A stretch of 59,587 nucleotides of DNA. Source: Sphingobium chlorophenolicum (lineage in GTDB: Bacteria > Pseudomonadota > Alphaproteobacteria > Sphingomonadales > Sphingomonadaceae). The first letter of the stretch is position 1. The number at the start of each line of letters is the position of its first letter. Under the pieces are notes generated by a model. It had not been told where the DNA came from and ran no database searches. It saw nothing but the letters and a program-made list of their open reading frames with translations. Positions 50,750 through 58,507 of this stretch are shown piece by piece. The stretch spans positions 1 to 59,587 of the forward strand of contig NZ_JFHR01000030.1 in NCBI RefSeq assembly GCF_000722875.1, in the 5' to 3' direction. Made by a program: the position numbers and the translations under genes.

Positions 50750-51264
50750 TTTACGAGTTTAGGATTGAGGAACTCAATTTGCGATTGAAAAAGTCAGTTC
50801 TACCCGTTTGGGGCAAATTTTAGTCAACTCCGAATTGAAAAAGTCAGTCTCGAGTAGTGGACGCCTGAAACGCTACACCCCCGCCTGAATTTCTCAGCAC
50901 CTCGATTCGTTCGCGCGATTTTCCACAAATGTTCTCGACCACTGCGGTGGCGGTTCGTGAAACACGCGCGATGAAAACGGCAGGAAGTCGTTCAGGTTGG
51001 CAAGTCACTGGCCAACAATTCCGTACAAGGACATCCTCGCTGGCCTGCCCGCACCAGCACCAGCTGCTCTGCCCCGAGCAGCGGCGCGCCATCTGCATGC
51101 TGATCGAGCAACAGCCAAGCGATGCCCTATAGCTCCTGATCGCGGGTCATCATCAGCGTAGGATATGGGAAAGCACCCTCGGGGCAATAGGATAATGGGG
51201 ACAGTTGGGCTCGAAGCCCCCCCCCCCGCAACTCCCTGGTGCTGCCCGTTAGAGGGGGGCCATC
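50750..51264. other. Gene-free spacer upstream of fic
   Basis: 515 bases hold no convincing gene. Visible are a palindrome (50764-50778), two copies of a 15-base repeat (50784 and 50834), a possible promoter for fic between them, and a run of 11 C at 51217-51227. On the minus strand around 51010-51160 a reading frame is broken by a stop and may be a gene remnant; I could not identify it. Confidence 0.55.
50764..50848 (-). promoter_or_regulatory. Candidate fic promoter and operator with 50-bp direct repeats
   Basis: The 15-base repeat ATTGAAAAAGTCAGT occurs at 50784-50798 and again at 50834-50848, exactly 50 bases apart. Between them, on the minus strand, TTGACT (50822-50827) and GTAGAA (50798-50803) lie 18 bases apart as a weak promoter. 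ATTGAG-GAA-CTCAAT at 50764-50778, 15 bases before the fic start, is a perfect palindrome. Confidence 0.5.
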
Positions 51265-52404
51265 TCACCGGCCCCGCCCCTGCGTCAGCGCCATGTAATC
51301 TCGCAGCCGACCCACCGCATCCAGGGACGGCCCGGCAGCCGCTGATGCCGCTTCAGCCATCATCAACGTTTCCTCGGACCACCGGCTTTCGGGAAACCGC
51401 TTCACCATCTGCATGAACTTCGTCGCCACCCTGTTGGTATGCCCCAGAGCATCGAAGAGGCGACCAATCAGGCGCCGATCTTCTTCGACCGCGAGGCGCT
51501 CCGCCTCCACTTTCGCGCGGGCTTGCTCCCACGCCGCCTTGGCCGAAGCGGCAGCCTGCCGGTCCTTATGCGCGACCCTACGATCCACTTCCGTCCGCAA
51601 AGCCCGATCACGCAGACGGGCCAGTTCAGCCTGCAAATCGGCCGCCTGCTTGGCATTCGCCACCTCCTGTGCCCTTAGTTCGGCCAGATATCCGCGCACC
51701 GGCTTATGCTTCCGGCCGCTCTTCACCTCGCCCCGGCATAGCCCCAGCGGCTCCATGGCGCGGGCATATTCATCCTGGAGGCGGTCAAACTGGCCTGGTC
51801 CGCTGATGATCCGACCGACCAATGCCCAGCACGGGGGCAATTCGTCTGCGCCGAGAAGGATCTTAGGCTCATCAAAGCGTCGGCTATCTTCGCCCGGATC
51901 AATGTTGATGTGCCAGCCCGAGCCGAGCGAGAACCGGTTAGGGTAGGAGTTTATGTCGCCATCAACCTCGTAGACCCATTCGGCTATCATCCGTCGGAGA
52001 TCATCGGCCTCTGCGATCGATAGCGGCGGCGTCACCAGTTCGACGCCCGCGACCGTGCCCTCAGGCCAGTCCAGGGGGTCTAGATCATATTCAGGGTAGA
52101 CGAAATATCCCGTTCGGCGCTGCTTCTTCTGGGCGGCCAGCCATCGCTTGCCAGTGAACCGCGTCAGATCAGCGGCTACAGCCCGGCAATATTCGTGACT
52201 GGCGACGTCCATGGGATCCGAATTGAAATATTCGAAGCGGGGATCGTTCAGATCGCCCAAGATCAGCTCAAGCTCGAACCCGACGCGCCATGATTCAGCA
52301 AATGCCATGCTCGTCAGTGTGGGACGGAGGCCGGTTGCTGTACAGACGATTTCTCGCGCCGTTGATAAGGCCCGCGCACCGGCATCAGTGTCGTCCCGGT
52401 TCAC
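51265..52404 (-). CDS. Amidoligase-like protein with C-terminal coiled coil
   Basis: A 379-residue protein starting at GTG (52404). Residues 38-170 match the glutamine-synthetase-fold amidoligase plan: GFELEL with E44 and E46, GVELVTPPLS with E122, and GSGWHINID with H165, the probable metal ligands. Such enzymes join amino groups to carboxylates using ATP. Residues 255-325 are a charged, alanine-rich coiled coil, and the end is helical. It follows the protease gene by 19 bases on the same strand, so the two likely form one unit. The match is to motifs only and is moderate. Confidence 0.5.
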   Translation of the reverse strand: MNRDDTDAGARALSTAREIVCTATGLRPTLTSMAFAESWRVGFELELILGDLNDPRFEYFNSDPMDVASHEYCRAVAADLTRFTGKRWLAAQKKQRRTGYFVYPEYDLDPLDWPEGTVAGVELVTPPLSIAEADDLRRMIAEWVYEVDGDINSYPNRFSLGSGWHINIDPGEDSRRFDEPKILLGADELPPCWALVGRIISGPGQFDRLQDEYARAMEPLGLCRGEVKSGRKHKPVRGYLAELRAQEVANAKQAADLQAELARLRDRALRTEVDRRVAHKDRQAAASAKAAWEQARAKVEAERLAVEEDRRLIGRLFDALGHTNRVATKFMQMVKRFPESRWSEETLMMAEAASAAAGPSLDAVGRLRDYMALTQGRGR

Positions 52405-52423
52405 CGATGGGCTGACCCCAATA

Positions 52424-53072
52424 CTAAAGCGGAAATCCTATCGGGTTGGATTGGATCAGCTTCAGTGCGTGACTGATGTTATAAGCTTGTCCGATCCCGC
52501 TATTCGCATGAACGAAGTGCCCGGTCGGATCACCGTGCCGATCGATGATTGGCTGTGACACCGCGAGATAGGAGGAAATCACCATGCACACAGCGAAGGC
52601 TTTTCCCCCGTTGAGTATCCTGTAGACCGGGCCGCCTGAGAATCCCTCATTCACCATGGCATCTAGAAAGAATGGACCTCTCGGCACCGTATCGGCAGCG
52701 CCAGCGATATAGGCATGCTTTACTAGGGGTAGCAAACTGTGGCTCATACCCCTGCATCGAGAGATCTAACGGGAAGCCGGCAAACCAGACTTCCTCACCT
52801 ATGTGAAACCCGCCAGGCGTCAAATCTACCTTAAAGCCGGGGTCCGTGAGCCGATGCGGCAAAGCTAACACCGACACGTCTACGTCGGATTCGCCCACGA
52901 AAGTCCCTCGGGTGCTTAGCCAAGTACCATTATTGAGAAACGCAAATTCAGTTTCTCCGGTGCCGCCAAGCACATGCTTCGCAGTGATGAGATATTGTCG
53001 ACCGTCAACGTCAACCGTGAAAGCCGTGCCTTCATCATCGTGAACAGAGCGCACCTTGAAGGTTCGGTACAT
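52424..53072 (-). pseudogene. Trypsin-like serine protease, frameshifted
   Basis: Two overlapping frames together make one S1-type protease. The first, from the ATG at 53072 (or 53090), has the catalytic histidine in YLITAKHVLGG and aspartate in SDVDVSVLALP. The second, read from about 52740 to 52424, has the catalytic serine in NEGFSGGPVY. The switch lies near 52725-52735, at a GGGG run, and would need one base more or less. It may be decay, a sequencing error or a programmed shift. There is no signal peptide, so the protein would be cytoplasmic. Confidence 0.7.
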
Positions 53073-53151
53073 AATATTCGTGGGCAACATTCTCGCAATA
53101 ACCAGCCCCCGGGCTGCGTCGTCAAGATGGGGAGCGGGGCCCGTGATTTCG

Positions 53152-53421
53152 TCACACTGTGACGGACGGTTTGGCAGCCATAATCGCCGCCTCCTCCATG
53201 CCTCCGGGATCGCGGTCTATGGCCGCTACAATAAGGCGCATGGCAGGAGTGGGGTTCGTCACTCCCTGCTCAAGGTCGCGGATCGTTCGCGGACCCAGAT
53301 TGTACCGCTCGGCAAAGCCGCGCTGGGTCAGGCCGAGCTTATTTCTGCGCAGCGACCGAAGCTGAGCACCGAAGCCAGCCATCCCTGTCGACGCATCGAT
53401 ACAGCGCTGCTCATTCGCCAT
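53152..53421 (-). CDS. XRE-type helix-turn-helix regulator
   Basis: An 89-residue protein with one helix-turn-helix: GFGAQLRSLRRNKLGLTQRGFAERYNLGPRTIRDLEQGVTNPTPA. It overlaps the previous gene by 11 bases, so the two are co-translated. It could control the backbone operon or the cargo genes that follow on the same strand. Confidence 0.8.
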   Translation of the reverse strand: MANEQRCIDASTGMAGFGAQLRSLRRNKLGLTQRGFAERYNLGPRTIRDLEQGVTNPTPAMRLIVAAIDRDPGGMEEAAIMAAKPSVTV

Positions 53422-53707
53422 GATCTTGATCCTTGCCGTTCATGCGTTCGCGGGCACGATTGATCCTGTCCGCAATGCTCAGTTCGATCGCCCCTCCATC
53501 AGCGCCCGTGAGTTGAAGCGGCAGCAGCTTGGACGAGAGCTTGTAAAACTCAGTCGGGTTCTCTTTCGCCCAGCCGAGGAAGTGGGCATTGTCCCCACCA
53601 TCCCCATCCTGAAGCTTTTGAAAAACGTCCTCGATCGCTGCCTTCATCATGGCCGTGGTCTTGTTCGGCGTGCCCTTCTGTCGCCCGCCTGACTTCGCGC
53701 GCGTCAT
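53411..53707 (-). CDS. Phage-like protein, terminase-small-subunit type
   Basis: A 98-residue protein with the pattern GGRQKGTPNKTTAMMKAAIEDVF, HFLGWAKENPTEFYKLSSKLLPLQLTG. Such short proteins occur in prophages, often beside packaging genes, and resemble small terminase subunits. No large terminase is in this window, so a satellite might use it to redirect helper packaging. That role is inferred only. Confidence 0.55.
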   Translation of the reverse strand: MTRAKSGGRQKGTPNKTTAMMKAAIEDVFQKLQDGDGGDNAHFLGWAKENPTEFYKLSSKLLPLQLTGADGGAIELSIADRINRARERMNGKDQDHGE

Positions 53708-53728
53708 CTATTTTCCCCTACTTTAGTT

Positions 53729-55165
53729 TCAGACGCAGGCCAGATCCCTGCCTGCCAGCACCTTCGCAATGGAGACAGCCTGTTCCCGCAGGCCCGCTGA
53801 TTGGGCCGCATCAAGCATCTGCTCGATGATCGCGGGCGCATTCCCAACGTCAGCATCCGCCAGCAGATCATAGATCGCCACAGCATGGCCAGTCTTGGCG
53901 GCCGCCAACCGATGCTCACCTTGCTCAAGGGCATAATCCGCCTGGATTAACAGAACGGCTGCGAGCTGCCGAAAACCCAGCGCGGAGGGCTGGCTAGCCG
54001 CCTGACGCGCGAACAGTTCTGCTACGGTGATCCGCTGCGACAGGACACCACCATTGGGGGCGTCATGCAGAGCGTTGAATAGCCCCAGCCCTGACCCGGC
54101 ATCGGCCTCGATATCTAGAATGCGGATTTCCTGACCAGCCGCGCGCCGCCGCCCACCCTTGCCGTCGCGCCCCGCCAGATCGGCAAGGCTGATCTCGCCT
54201 GAAGAAAGGAAGAACGAGCGCCAGCGCGCTGGTGAGCGCAGCGCGCCGGAGCGACCCGCCCGGGCCTTGCCCACGCCATTGGCGAGCATGTAGGCGACAG
54301 ACCCCGCTTCCTTGCCGTCGAGCTGTGCTAGTTCATCAAGGCAAAGCAGGGTTTCTGAATGCTGGGCCGCGACACCCTCCAAGCCGTTCGCGGTAGCCCG
54401 CCACTGGCGCACGAATGACGGAGCACCCCAGACTGAAGCCGCCGCGAACAGCGCGGTTGATTTGCCGATCGAGGAGGCGCCGCGATAGTTGAGCCCCCCG
54501 CCGTCCTCGCCCAGCAGATCCAGCAACGGCCCAACGAACGCGGCCGAAAGCGCCACGGCAATGCGGCTGTTTCCGGCGCCGTAGCGCGCGACCAGTTTCT
54601 GCCAATCCTCCAGAGTGCCGTTGGCGCGGTACGGATGGTCGAACTGCGCTGCCCCTTGGTAGATGACCCGATTCTGCGGCCGGTCGCCATAGGTGATGTC
54701 AGGTAGAACGAACGCGCCGTCGGTCCAGCCCACCCGCTCTACCGCCATGGCGCGGCTGTCGATCGTGACAGTGGCCAGCAGATCGAGCAGCTTGGACTTG
54801 GCCTTCTGCGTCGTGCCAAGGCGCATGCCCTTGTCGAGCAGGCTCGCCCGGATCTCGGCCCCATCCCCCGCCAACATTGCCTTGTGCATCGCCCAGCGAT
54901 GATCGCGGCCGTCTTCATCTTTCCACGCCATGAGGAGCCCCCAGGAGGCGCCCCGGTCATCGCGGGTCTGGGCAAGAAACCGGATGGGCGAGCAAATCCA
55001 AGTGGGCGGATTATCGTCGCCCGCGTCGAAATACACACCATCTCGGCGAATGGAGAAGCCAAAAGGCAACTTCGCTTCGGGCGCCGACTTGAGATTGATG
55101 GCCTCGGCCAGCGCCGCGTCATCATTCATGTCCGCCATATCCATGGCAGTAGCGACCTTACCCAT
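53729..55165 (-). CDS. DUF927 helicase-like ATPase
   Basis: A 478-residue protein from the ATG at 55165. Walker A GASSIGKST lies near residues 229-237 and Walker B LLCLDE near 277. The DUF927 family accompanies TOPRIM primase-like proteins in phage satellites, where it probably unwinds the replication origin. The start is chosen because GGAGG lies 9 bases before this ATG; another ATG at 55171 is too close. It overlaps the TOPRIM gene by 8 bases. Confidence 0.85.
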   Translation of the reverse strand: MGKVATAMDMADMNDDAALAEAINLKSAPEAKLPFGFSIRRDGVYFDAGDDNPPTWICSPIRFLAQTRDDRGASWGLLMAWKDEDGRDHRWAMHKAMLAGDGAEIRASLLDKGMRLGTTQKAKSKLLDLLATVTIDSRAMAVERVGWTDGAFVLPDITYGDRPQNRVIYQGAAQFDHPYRANGTLEDWQKLVARYGAGNSRIAVALSAAFVGPLLDLLGEDGGGLNYRGASSIGKSTALFAAASVWGAPSFVRQWRATANGLEGVAAQHSETLLCLDELAQLDGKEAGSVAYMLANGVGKARAGRSGALRSPARWRSFFLSSGEISLADLAGRDGKGGRRRAAGQEIRILDIEADAGSGLGLFNALHDAPNGGVLSQRITVAELFARQAASQPSALGFRQLAAVLLIQADYALEQGEHRLAAAKTGHAVAIYDLLADADVGNAPAIIEQMLDAAQSAGLREQAVSIAKVLAGRDLACV

Positions 55166-56015
55166 TGTCATGTTCCTCCCGGACCGGGAGCGCCACACGG
55201 CCACCTACTGCCTGAGCAGCGGCGCGGGCGGCTTCCAGTCCCACATTTGCTTTGATTGTCGGATGGTCGATCAGGTGGGCGTCGTCGTCCGCGAGGATCA
55301 CCAAGTCGCAGTCCGGATATGAGGCATTCATCGCCAACGCAGTCGCGGTCAGATTTTTGGCTGAGAACGCAACCGCCACAGCATGACCGGTCGCCCGGCG
55401 CGCCGCAGCACAGGTGGCGAAACCTTCGCCCACCATCACCACGGCGTTAGGCGTTCCGATCAGGCAGAACAGTCCCGCTTGCCGCCCTCCCTTGGCAAAC
55501 CGCTTGGTGCCATCAGGAGCTATCGCCTGGATGTTCCACAGCGTCCCGGCAGCGTCGAACATTGGCACCAGCAGGCGATTACCGTCCTGCCTGAGGCCTT
55601 CACCAGACACCCGCTTACGCTGTAGATAAGGATGTCGAGGATCCGCGCCCTTGGCATCGTTCCAGCGGACTCGGCAACGCTCCGCAGCTTCCTGCCGCTC
55701 AGCCGCCTTGGCGGCCTCGCGTTCCTTGCGCGCAGCGTCATATCGCTTCCGCAGGGCACGCCGCTCAGCAGATGGGAGCCGTTCCCGAGAACGCGCGCGC
55801 CAGGTTTCGCTTATCTGCAAGCGATAGTTGCCGAACGCGCCTGCTGGCCGCCCATCAACATGAAGGACCGCCCAGCCATTGCGCTTTCCTGTTCCGTCAC
55901 CGTCACACGCGAAGCGGATCAGATCAGGGCCGAGACGATCTGCGATGGGCTCTGCGGGGCGCATCCCCGCCGCCTCCATAGCCGAAATGAAGTCCGCGAT
56001 TGTTTCCTGTTCCAT
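55158..56015 (-). CDS. TOPRIM primase-like protein
   Basis: A 285-residue protein from the ATG at 56015. The TOPRIM signature is visible: the glutamate in VMVGEGFATCAAA near residue 197 and the acidic triplet in VILADDD near 243-245. In front is a basic coiled-coil stretch. It should make primers for element replication with the DUF927 protein. The frame extends 17 residues upstream. Confidence 0.85.
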   Translation of the reverse strand: MEQETIADFISAMEAAGMRPAEPIADRLGPDLIRFACDGDGTGKRNGWAVLHVDGRPAGAFGNYRLQISETWRARSRERLPSAERRALRKRYDAARKEREAAKAAERQEAAERCRVRWNDAKGADPRHPYLQRKRVSGEGLRQDGNRLLVPMFDAAGTLWNIQAIAPDGTKRFAKGGRQAGLFCLIGTPNAVVMVGEGFATCAAARRATGHAVAVAFSAKNLTATALAMNASYPDCDLVILADDDAHLIDHPTIKANVGLEAARAAAQAVGGRVALPVREEHDNG

Positions 56016-56059
56016 TGGGGCGGAACGATAGGAGCGATCAGCTTTGTGGGAAAATTCCC

Positions 56060-56330
56060 TCAGCATTCAACACCTCCCGCCATGGTGGCTAGGACTGCAT
56101 CGGGAATGTAGATCTCCGCATTCCCCGCCATCTCGGTAATGTTCAGTCGATTGGCAGCAGCAATTGCCGCCGCCGCCCTGTCGAACGTGGCGAAATATCC
56201 CCAACTGTCCCCCCGATCGGCTTTCATGTGCGATCTCGAAGTGCTGGGGGTTTTCCATCCAGACATGGATGGTGCCGCCTTCTGCATCCACCCCAGAAGC
56301 ACGGCGAGGAAAGGTGATGACATCACCCAT
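56060..56330 (-). pseudogene. Small island protein, frameshifted in a G6 run
   Basis: The start MGDVITFPRRASGVDAEGG at 56330 reads to IAHESR in one frame; the sensible continuation GDSWGYFATFDRAAAAIAAAN to GGVEC reads in another. The switch falls at a run of six G (56209-56214 on the plus strand as C). Joined, the protein would have about 90 residues. A sequencing error or a slip mutation is likely. The function is unknown. Confidence 0.6.
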
Positions 56331-56643
56331 TGGCGGCCTCCTGCCGATGATACGCAGGCAGAACCCAAACGATGCTGGAAATCCCGGCATCGCTCTTGCG
56401 GCGCATACCGCTGTCCACGATAGCTTTCTTGAGCCGCAATTCGCTGGTGCGCGGACGGACACGAAAGCGCTCCCACCCTAGGCGCGCAGCGATTTCGTCT
56501 CCAGTTGCCCCGGCTTGGCCGACATCAGTGAGAACGTCGAGAATTTGCTTCTGAAGGTGAGGAACGCTGGGCGCGATGAAATCTGCGGCAGCGATGGCGG
56601 TATCGACCCGGTATGCGCCGGGATGATGAGGATAATCAGTCAT
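56323..56643 (-). CDS. Small winged-helix-like island protein
   Basis: A 106-residue protein from the ATG at 56643. The middle (HLQKQILDVLTDVGQAGATGDEIAARLGWERFRVRPRTSELR) looks like a winged helix. It overlaps its neighbours on both sides by 8 bases, so it is part of the compact operon. It may regulate the replication genes; the exact role is unknown. Confidence 0.7.
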   Translation of the reverse strand: MTDYPHHPGAYRVDTAIAAADFIAPSVPHLQKQILDVLTDVGQAGATGDEIAARLGWERFRVRPRTSELRLKKAIVDSGMRRKSDAGISSIVWVLPAYHRQEAANG

Positions 56644-56836
56644 GTTCACCTCCAGCAACAGGAGGAAGCCCCGCCCGGTCCAGCAGCTTGGCAAGCCATT
56701 CAGCCTGCGCCGCTGTCATGGGCGTGGGATCGACGGCGAGTTGTCCCAGAAAGGAACCAGCCTTCCGCGTCAGGCGCTCGCCCTGGTTGAGCAACGCCAG
56801 CGCAGCGGCGCTATGATCGATGAAGGGGGTCATCAT
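56636..56836 (-). CDS. Small island protein, unknown
   Basis: A 66-residue acidic-to-neutral helical protein (LLNQGERLTRKAGSFLGQLAVDPTPMTAAQAEWLAKLLDRAGL). The family is common next to such primase operons in alphaproteobacterial prophages as far as I recall, but has no known function. It overlaps the previous gene by 4 bases (ATGA type). Confidence 0.65.
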   Translation of the reverse strand: MMTPFIDHSAAALALLNQGERLTRKAGSFLGQLAVDPTPMTAAQAEWLAKLLDRAGLPPVAGGEHD

Positions 56837-57021
56837 GCGCCTCCTTCCGCAGTCTGGTCGATGATCTGCCAGCTGTGCGCCGCCTGGCGTGCTTCAGCGC
56901 AGGACTTTGCTTCGCGATGGTTGCGAAACTCCAGACTGGGCCATGACACGGTGCGCGGCTCGAAGCTGACGATGAAGCGGCTGCCGATCGCCGCCTTGGT
57001 GATGACGATCCGGTCAGGCAT
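56833..57021 (-). CDS. Small island protein, unknown
   Basis: A 62-residue protein (MPDRIVITKAAIGSRFIVSFEP, CAEARQAAHSWQIID). It overlaps the genes before and after it by 8 and 4 bases, which supports it as real coding sequence. The function is unknown. Confidence 0.62.
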   Translation of the reverse strand: MPDRIVITKAAIGSRFIVSFEPRTVSWPSLEFRNHREAKSCAEARQAAHSWQIIDQTAEGGA

Positions 57022-57223
57022 CGCGCGCCTCCCCGAAGAGAATCGTCGCTACCACGCGAGCGAACGGTGCTGAGAGGTGATAGCGGCTCAGTAGAAGTTG
57101 AACCGACCAGTCATCGCCATTATAATTGCTGTTGGAACTATTCGAACCAGAAGAACGCCGTCCTGTGCCGGGGCGGCGTTTTTCGTCGGGCTTATCCGGC
57201 GCCCGTGCCGTGCGGGCGATCAA
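57014..57223 (-). CDS. Small island protein, unknown, probable TTG start
   Basis: About 69 residues from TTG at 57223, which overlaps the AlpA stop (TTGA) and has GGAGG 4 bases before it. The frame also has an ATG at 57265 deeper inside alpA. The C-terminal half (NGDDWSVQLLLSRYHLSAPFARVVATILFGEARDA) looks helical and well formed. The function is unknown. Confidence 0.55.
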   Translation of the reverse strand: MIARTARAPDKPDEKRRPGTGRRSSGSNSSNSNYNGDDWSVQLLLSRYHLSAPFARVVATILFGEARDA

Positions 57224-57423
57224 GCGACCTCCGACGTGCTGCTGTAGCGGTTCGCGGCTTTCCACGCCTCGATGTCGGAGAGGTCGTAAAGGACTTTTCC
57301 GCGCCGGCCGGTGGCAGTCTTAATGAACTTCGGACCGGTCCCTTGCGTGCGCCAGTTCTCAAGCGTTCCTGGGGCAACGCCGATCAACGGAGCCGCCTCA
57401 GCAGTATTAAGCAATGCGCTCAT
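57220..57423 (-). CDS. AlpA-type excisionase/regulator
   Basis: A 67-residue MerR-like helix-turn-helix protein: LLNTAEAAPLIGVAPGTLENWRTQGTGPKFIKT, GKVLYDLSDIEAWKAAN. AlpA proteins act on satellite integrase expression and as excisionases. It is the first gene of the compact minus-strand operon, directly downstream of the TTGGC repeat cluster. Confidence 0.85.
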   Translation of the reverse strand: MSALLNTAEAAPLIGVAPGTLENWRTQGTGPKFIKTATGRRGKVLYDLSDIEAWKAANRYSSTSEVA

Positions 57424-57484
57424 GATTTTTCATCCAGCGCCCGCCATGCCCGATTGCATGGGTTTCGATGGGCGTGGATGAATG

Positions 57485-57560
57485 TTGGCGCGGCGAAATT
57501 TGGCAGGCTAAGTTGGCAAAATTGGCGTTGTAAGTTTCCGGCCAACTTTCGTTCGGCCAA
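57485..57560. repeat. TTGGC repeat cluster upstream of alpA
   Basis: TTGGC occurs directly at 57485, 57500, 57513 and 57522, and inverted (GCCAA) at 57541 and 57556, most within A/T-rich context AAxTTGGC. Six copies in 76 bases upstream of the regulator suggest iterons of a replication origin or multiple operator sites. Confidence 0.6.
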
Positions 57561-57566
57561 TTTATT

Positions 57567-58412
57567 TCACTTAGACGGCCGACCATCTCTCAGCGTCCAA
57601 TCAGGGGCGTGAATCCTCCTTAAGTCACGAACCCGATTGCGTGAGATCCCCAGAGCCTTGCCCGCTCGCTCGTCCTCAACCCGCGAATATCGGATACCTT
57701 GGCCCCGCGCTTCCGCCACCCGCTCTCGGTACCAGGTCTCGGACTGTTCCTTGCTGATGACGCGAGAGGTTGGTGAGACTGTCGCCTGATCGATCACCAT
57801 GGGAGCAACGCGTCGTGCAAGCGCCTTGGAAATTGCCGGATTGGCGGCGAAATCCGAACGCCCAACGAAGATCCAATCCTGTCCAGATGACGGCATTGGT
57901 GACTGCCCCCTTTGCGGAGGGTAGCAGGCTTTCCCGGTTGAAAAGCAGTAATACGGATCTGCCCCGTCCCAGAAGCGGGGCGGGATCGAGATCATCATAT
58001 GGGGCCGCGCGGTAGGGTTGACGAGCATCAGCCCTTCCTGCTGCACCGCGTATAGGATCAGGTCGAATACCGCTCTCGAGCGATGAAATGCGGGGAAGAC
58101 TCTTTCGTTGTGAGAAATAATTTCGGCGCTTCGACGTTTCCAATCCGCGTGCTTCTTCTGGTACTCGGCATATTGCACTTCGAAGCTTTGAGGCGGTCCT
58201 GCGCCGATGCCCATTGATCTACCGCCAAAATGCCTGCTCGGCTCAGCCGGCTCAGGGTCCGGCACCAGATAGTCGGCAGCAGGATCCTCGTCCTCCCAGT
58301 CGGAGAACATCGTCCTGCCAAGCTCGGTTATGGCGGTGCCGATGAATATGTAGTCGAGCCGAGCGTGGGGCCACAATTTGCGCTGGTCTGGTGTCCAGAT
58401 ATTTGTTTGCAC
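57567..58412 (-). CDS. Unknown island protein with C-terminal basic DNA-binding-like end
   Basis: A 281-residue protein. I do not recognise the family. The N-terminal half is acidic and proline-rich; around residue 130 there is PHMMISIPPRFWDGADPYYCF; the C-terminus (SRVEDERAGKALGISRNRVRDLRRIHAPDW) looks like a helix-turn-helix. It is placed between integrase and alpA, a spot where satellites often carry regulators or defence genes. Confidence 0.6.
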   Translation of the reverse strand: MQTNIWTPDQRKLWPHARLDYIFIGTAITELGRTMFSDWEDEDPAADYLVPDPEPAEPSRHFGGRSMGIGAGPPQSFEVQYAEYQKKHADWKRRSAEIISHNERVFPAFHRSRAVFDLILYAVQQEGLMLVNPTARPHMMISIPPRFWDGADPYYCFSTGKACYPPQRGQSPMPSSGQDWIFVGRSDFAANPAISKALARRVAPMVIDQATVSPTSRVISKEQSETWYRERVAEARGQGIRYSRVEDERAGKALGISRNRVRDLRRIHAPDWTLRDGRPSK

Positions 58413-58507
58413 AGGACCCTCCCAGGCCCATCCGCCGCAGTTTAGAAGGGTGGCAGGCCGGGCGGATATTCCGGCTTTTCGGTTGCGATCCTAGCCACCC
58501 CCCTTGT

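Noticed and set aside
51217..51227. Run of 11 C as a possible phase-variation switch
   Set aside because: It is not inside or directly in front of a clear gene, so a switching role has no support.
50844..51268. Small open frames in the spacer before fic
   Set aside because: They have no good ribosome binding site, no recognisable motif and lie in a region with a C11 run and broken frames. Kept only as a possible remnant.
57145..57180. Plus-strand terminator-like hairpin inside the small gene at 57014
   Set aside because: The stem with T5 is real, but no plus-strand gene or promoter was found to use it; an antisense RNA would be speculation.
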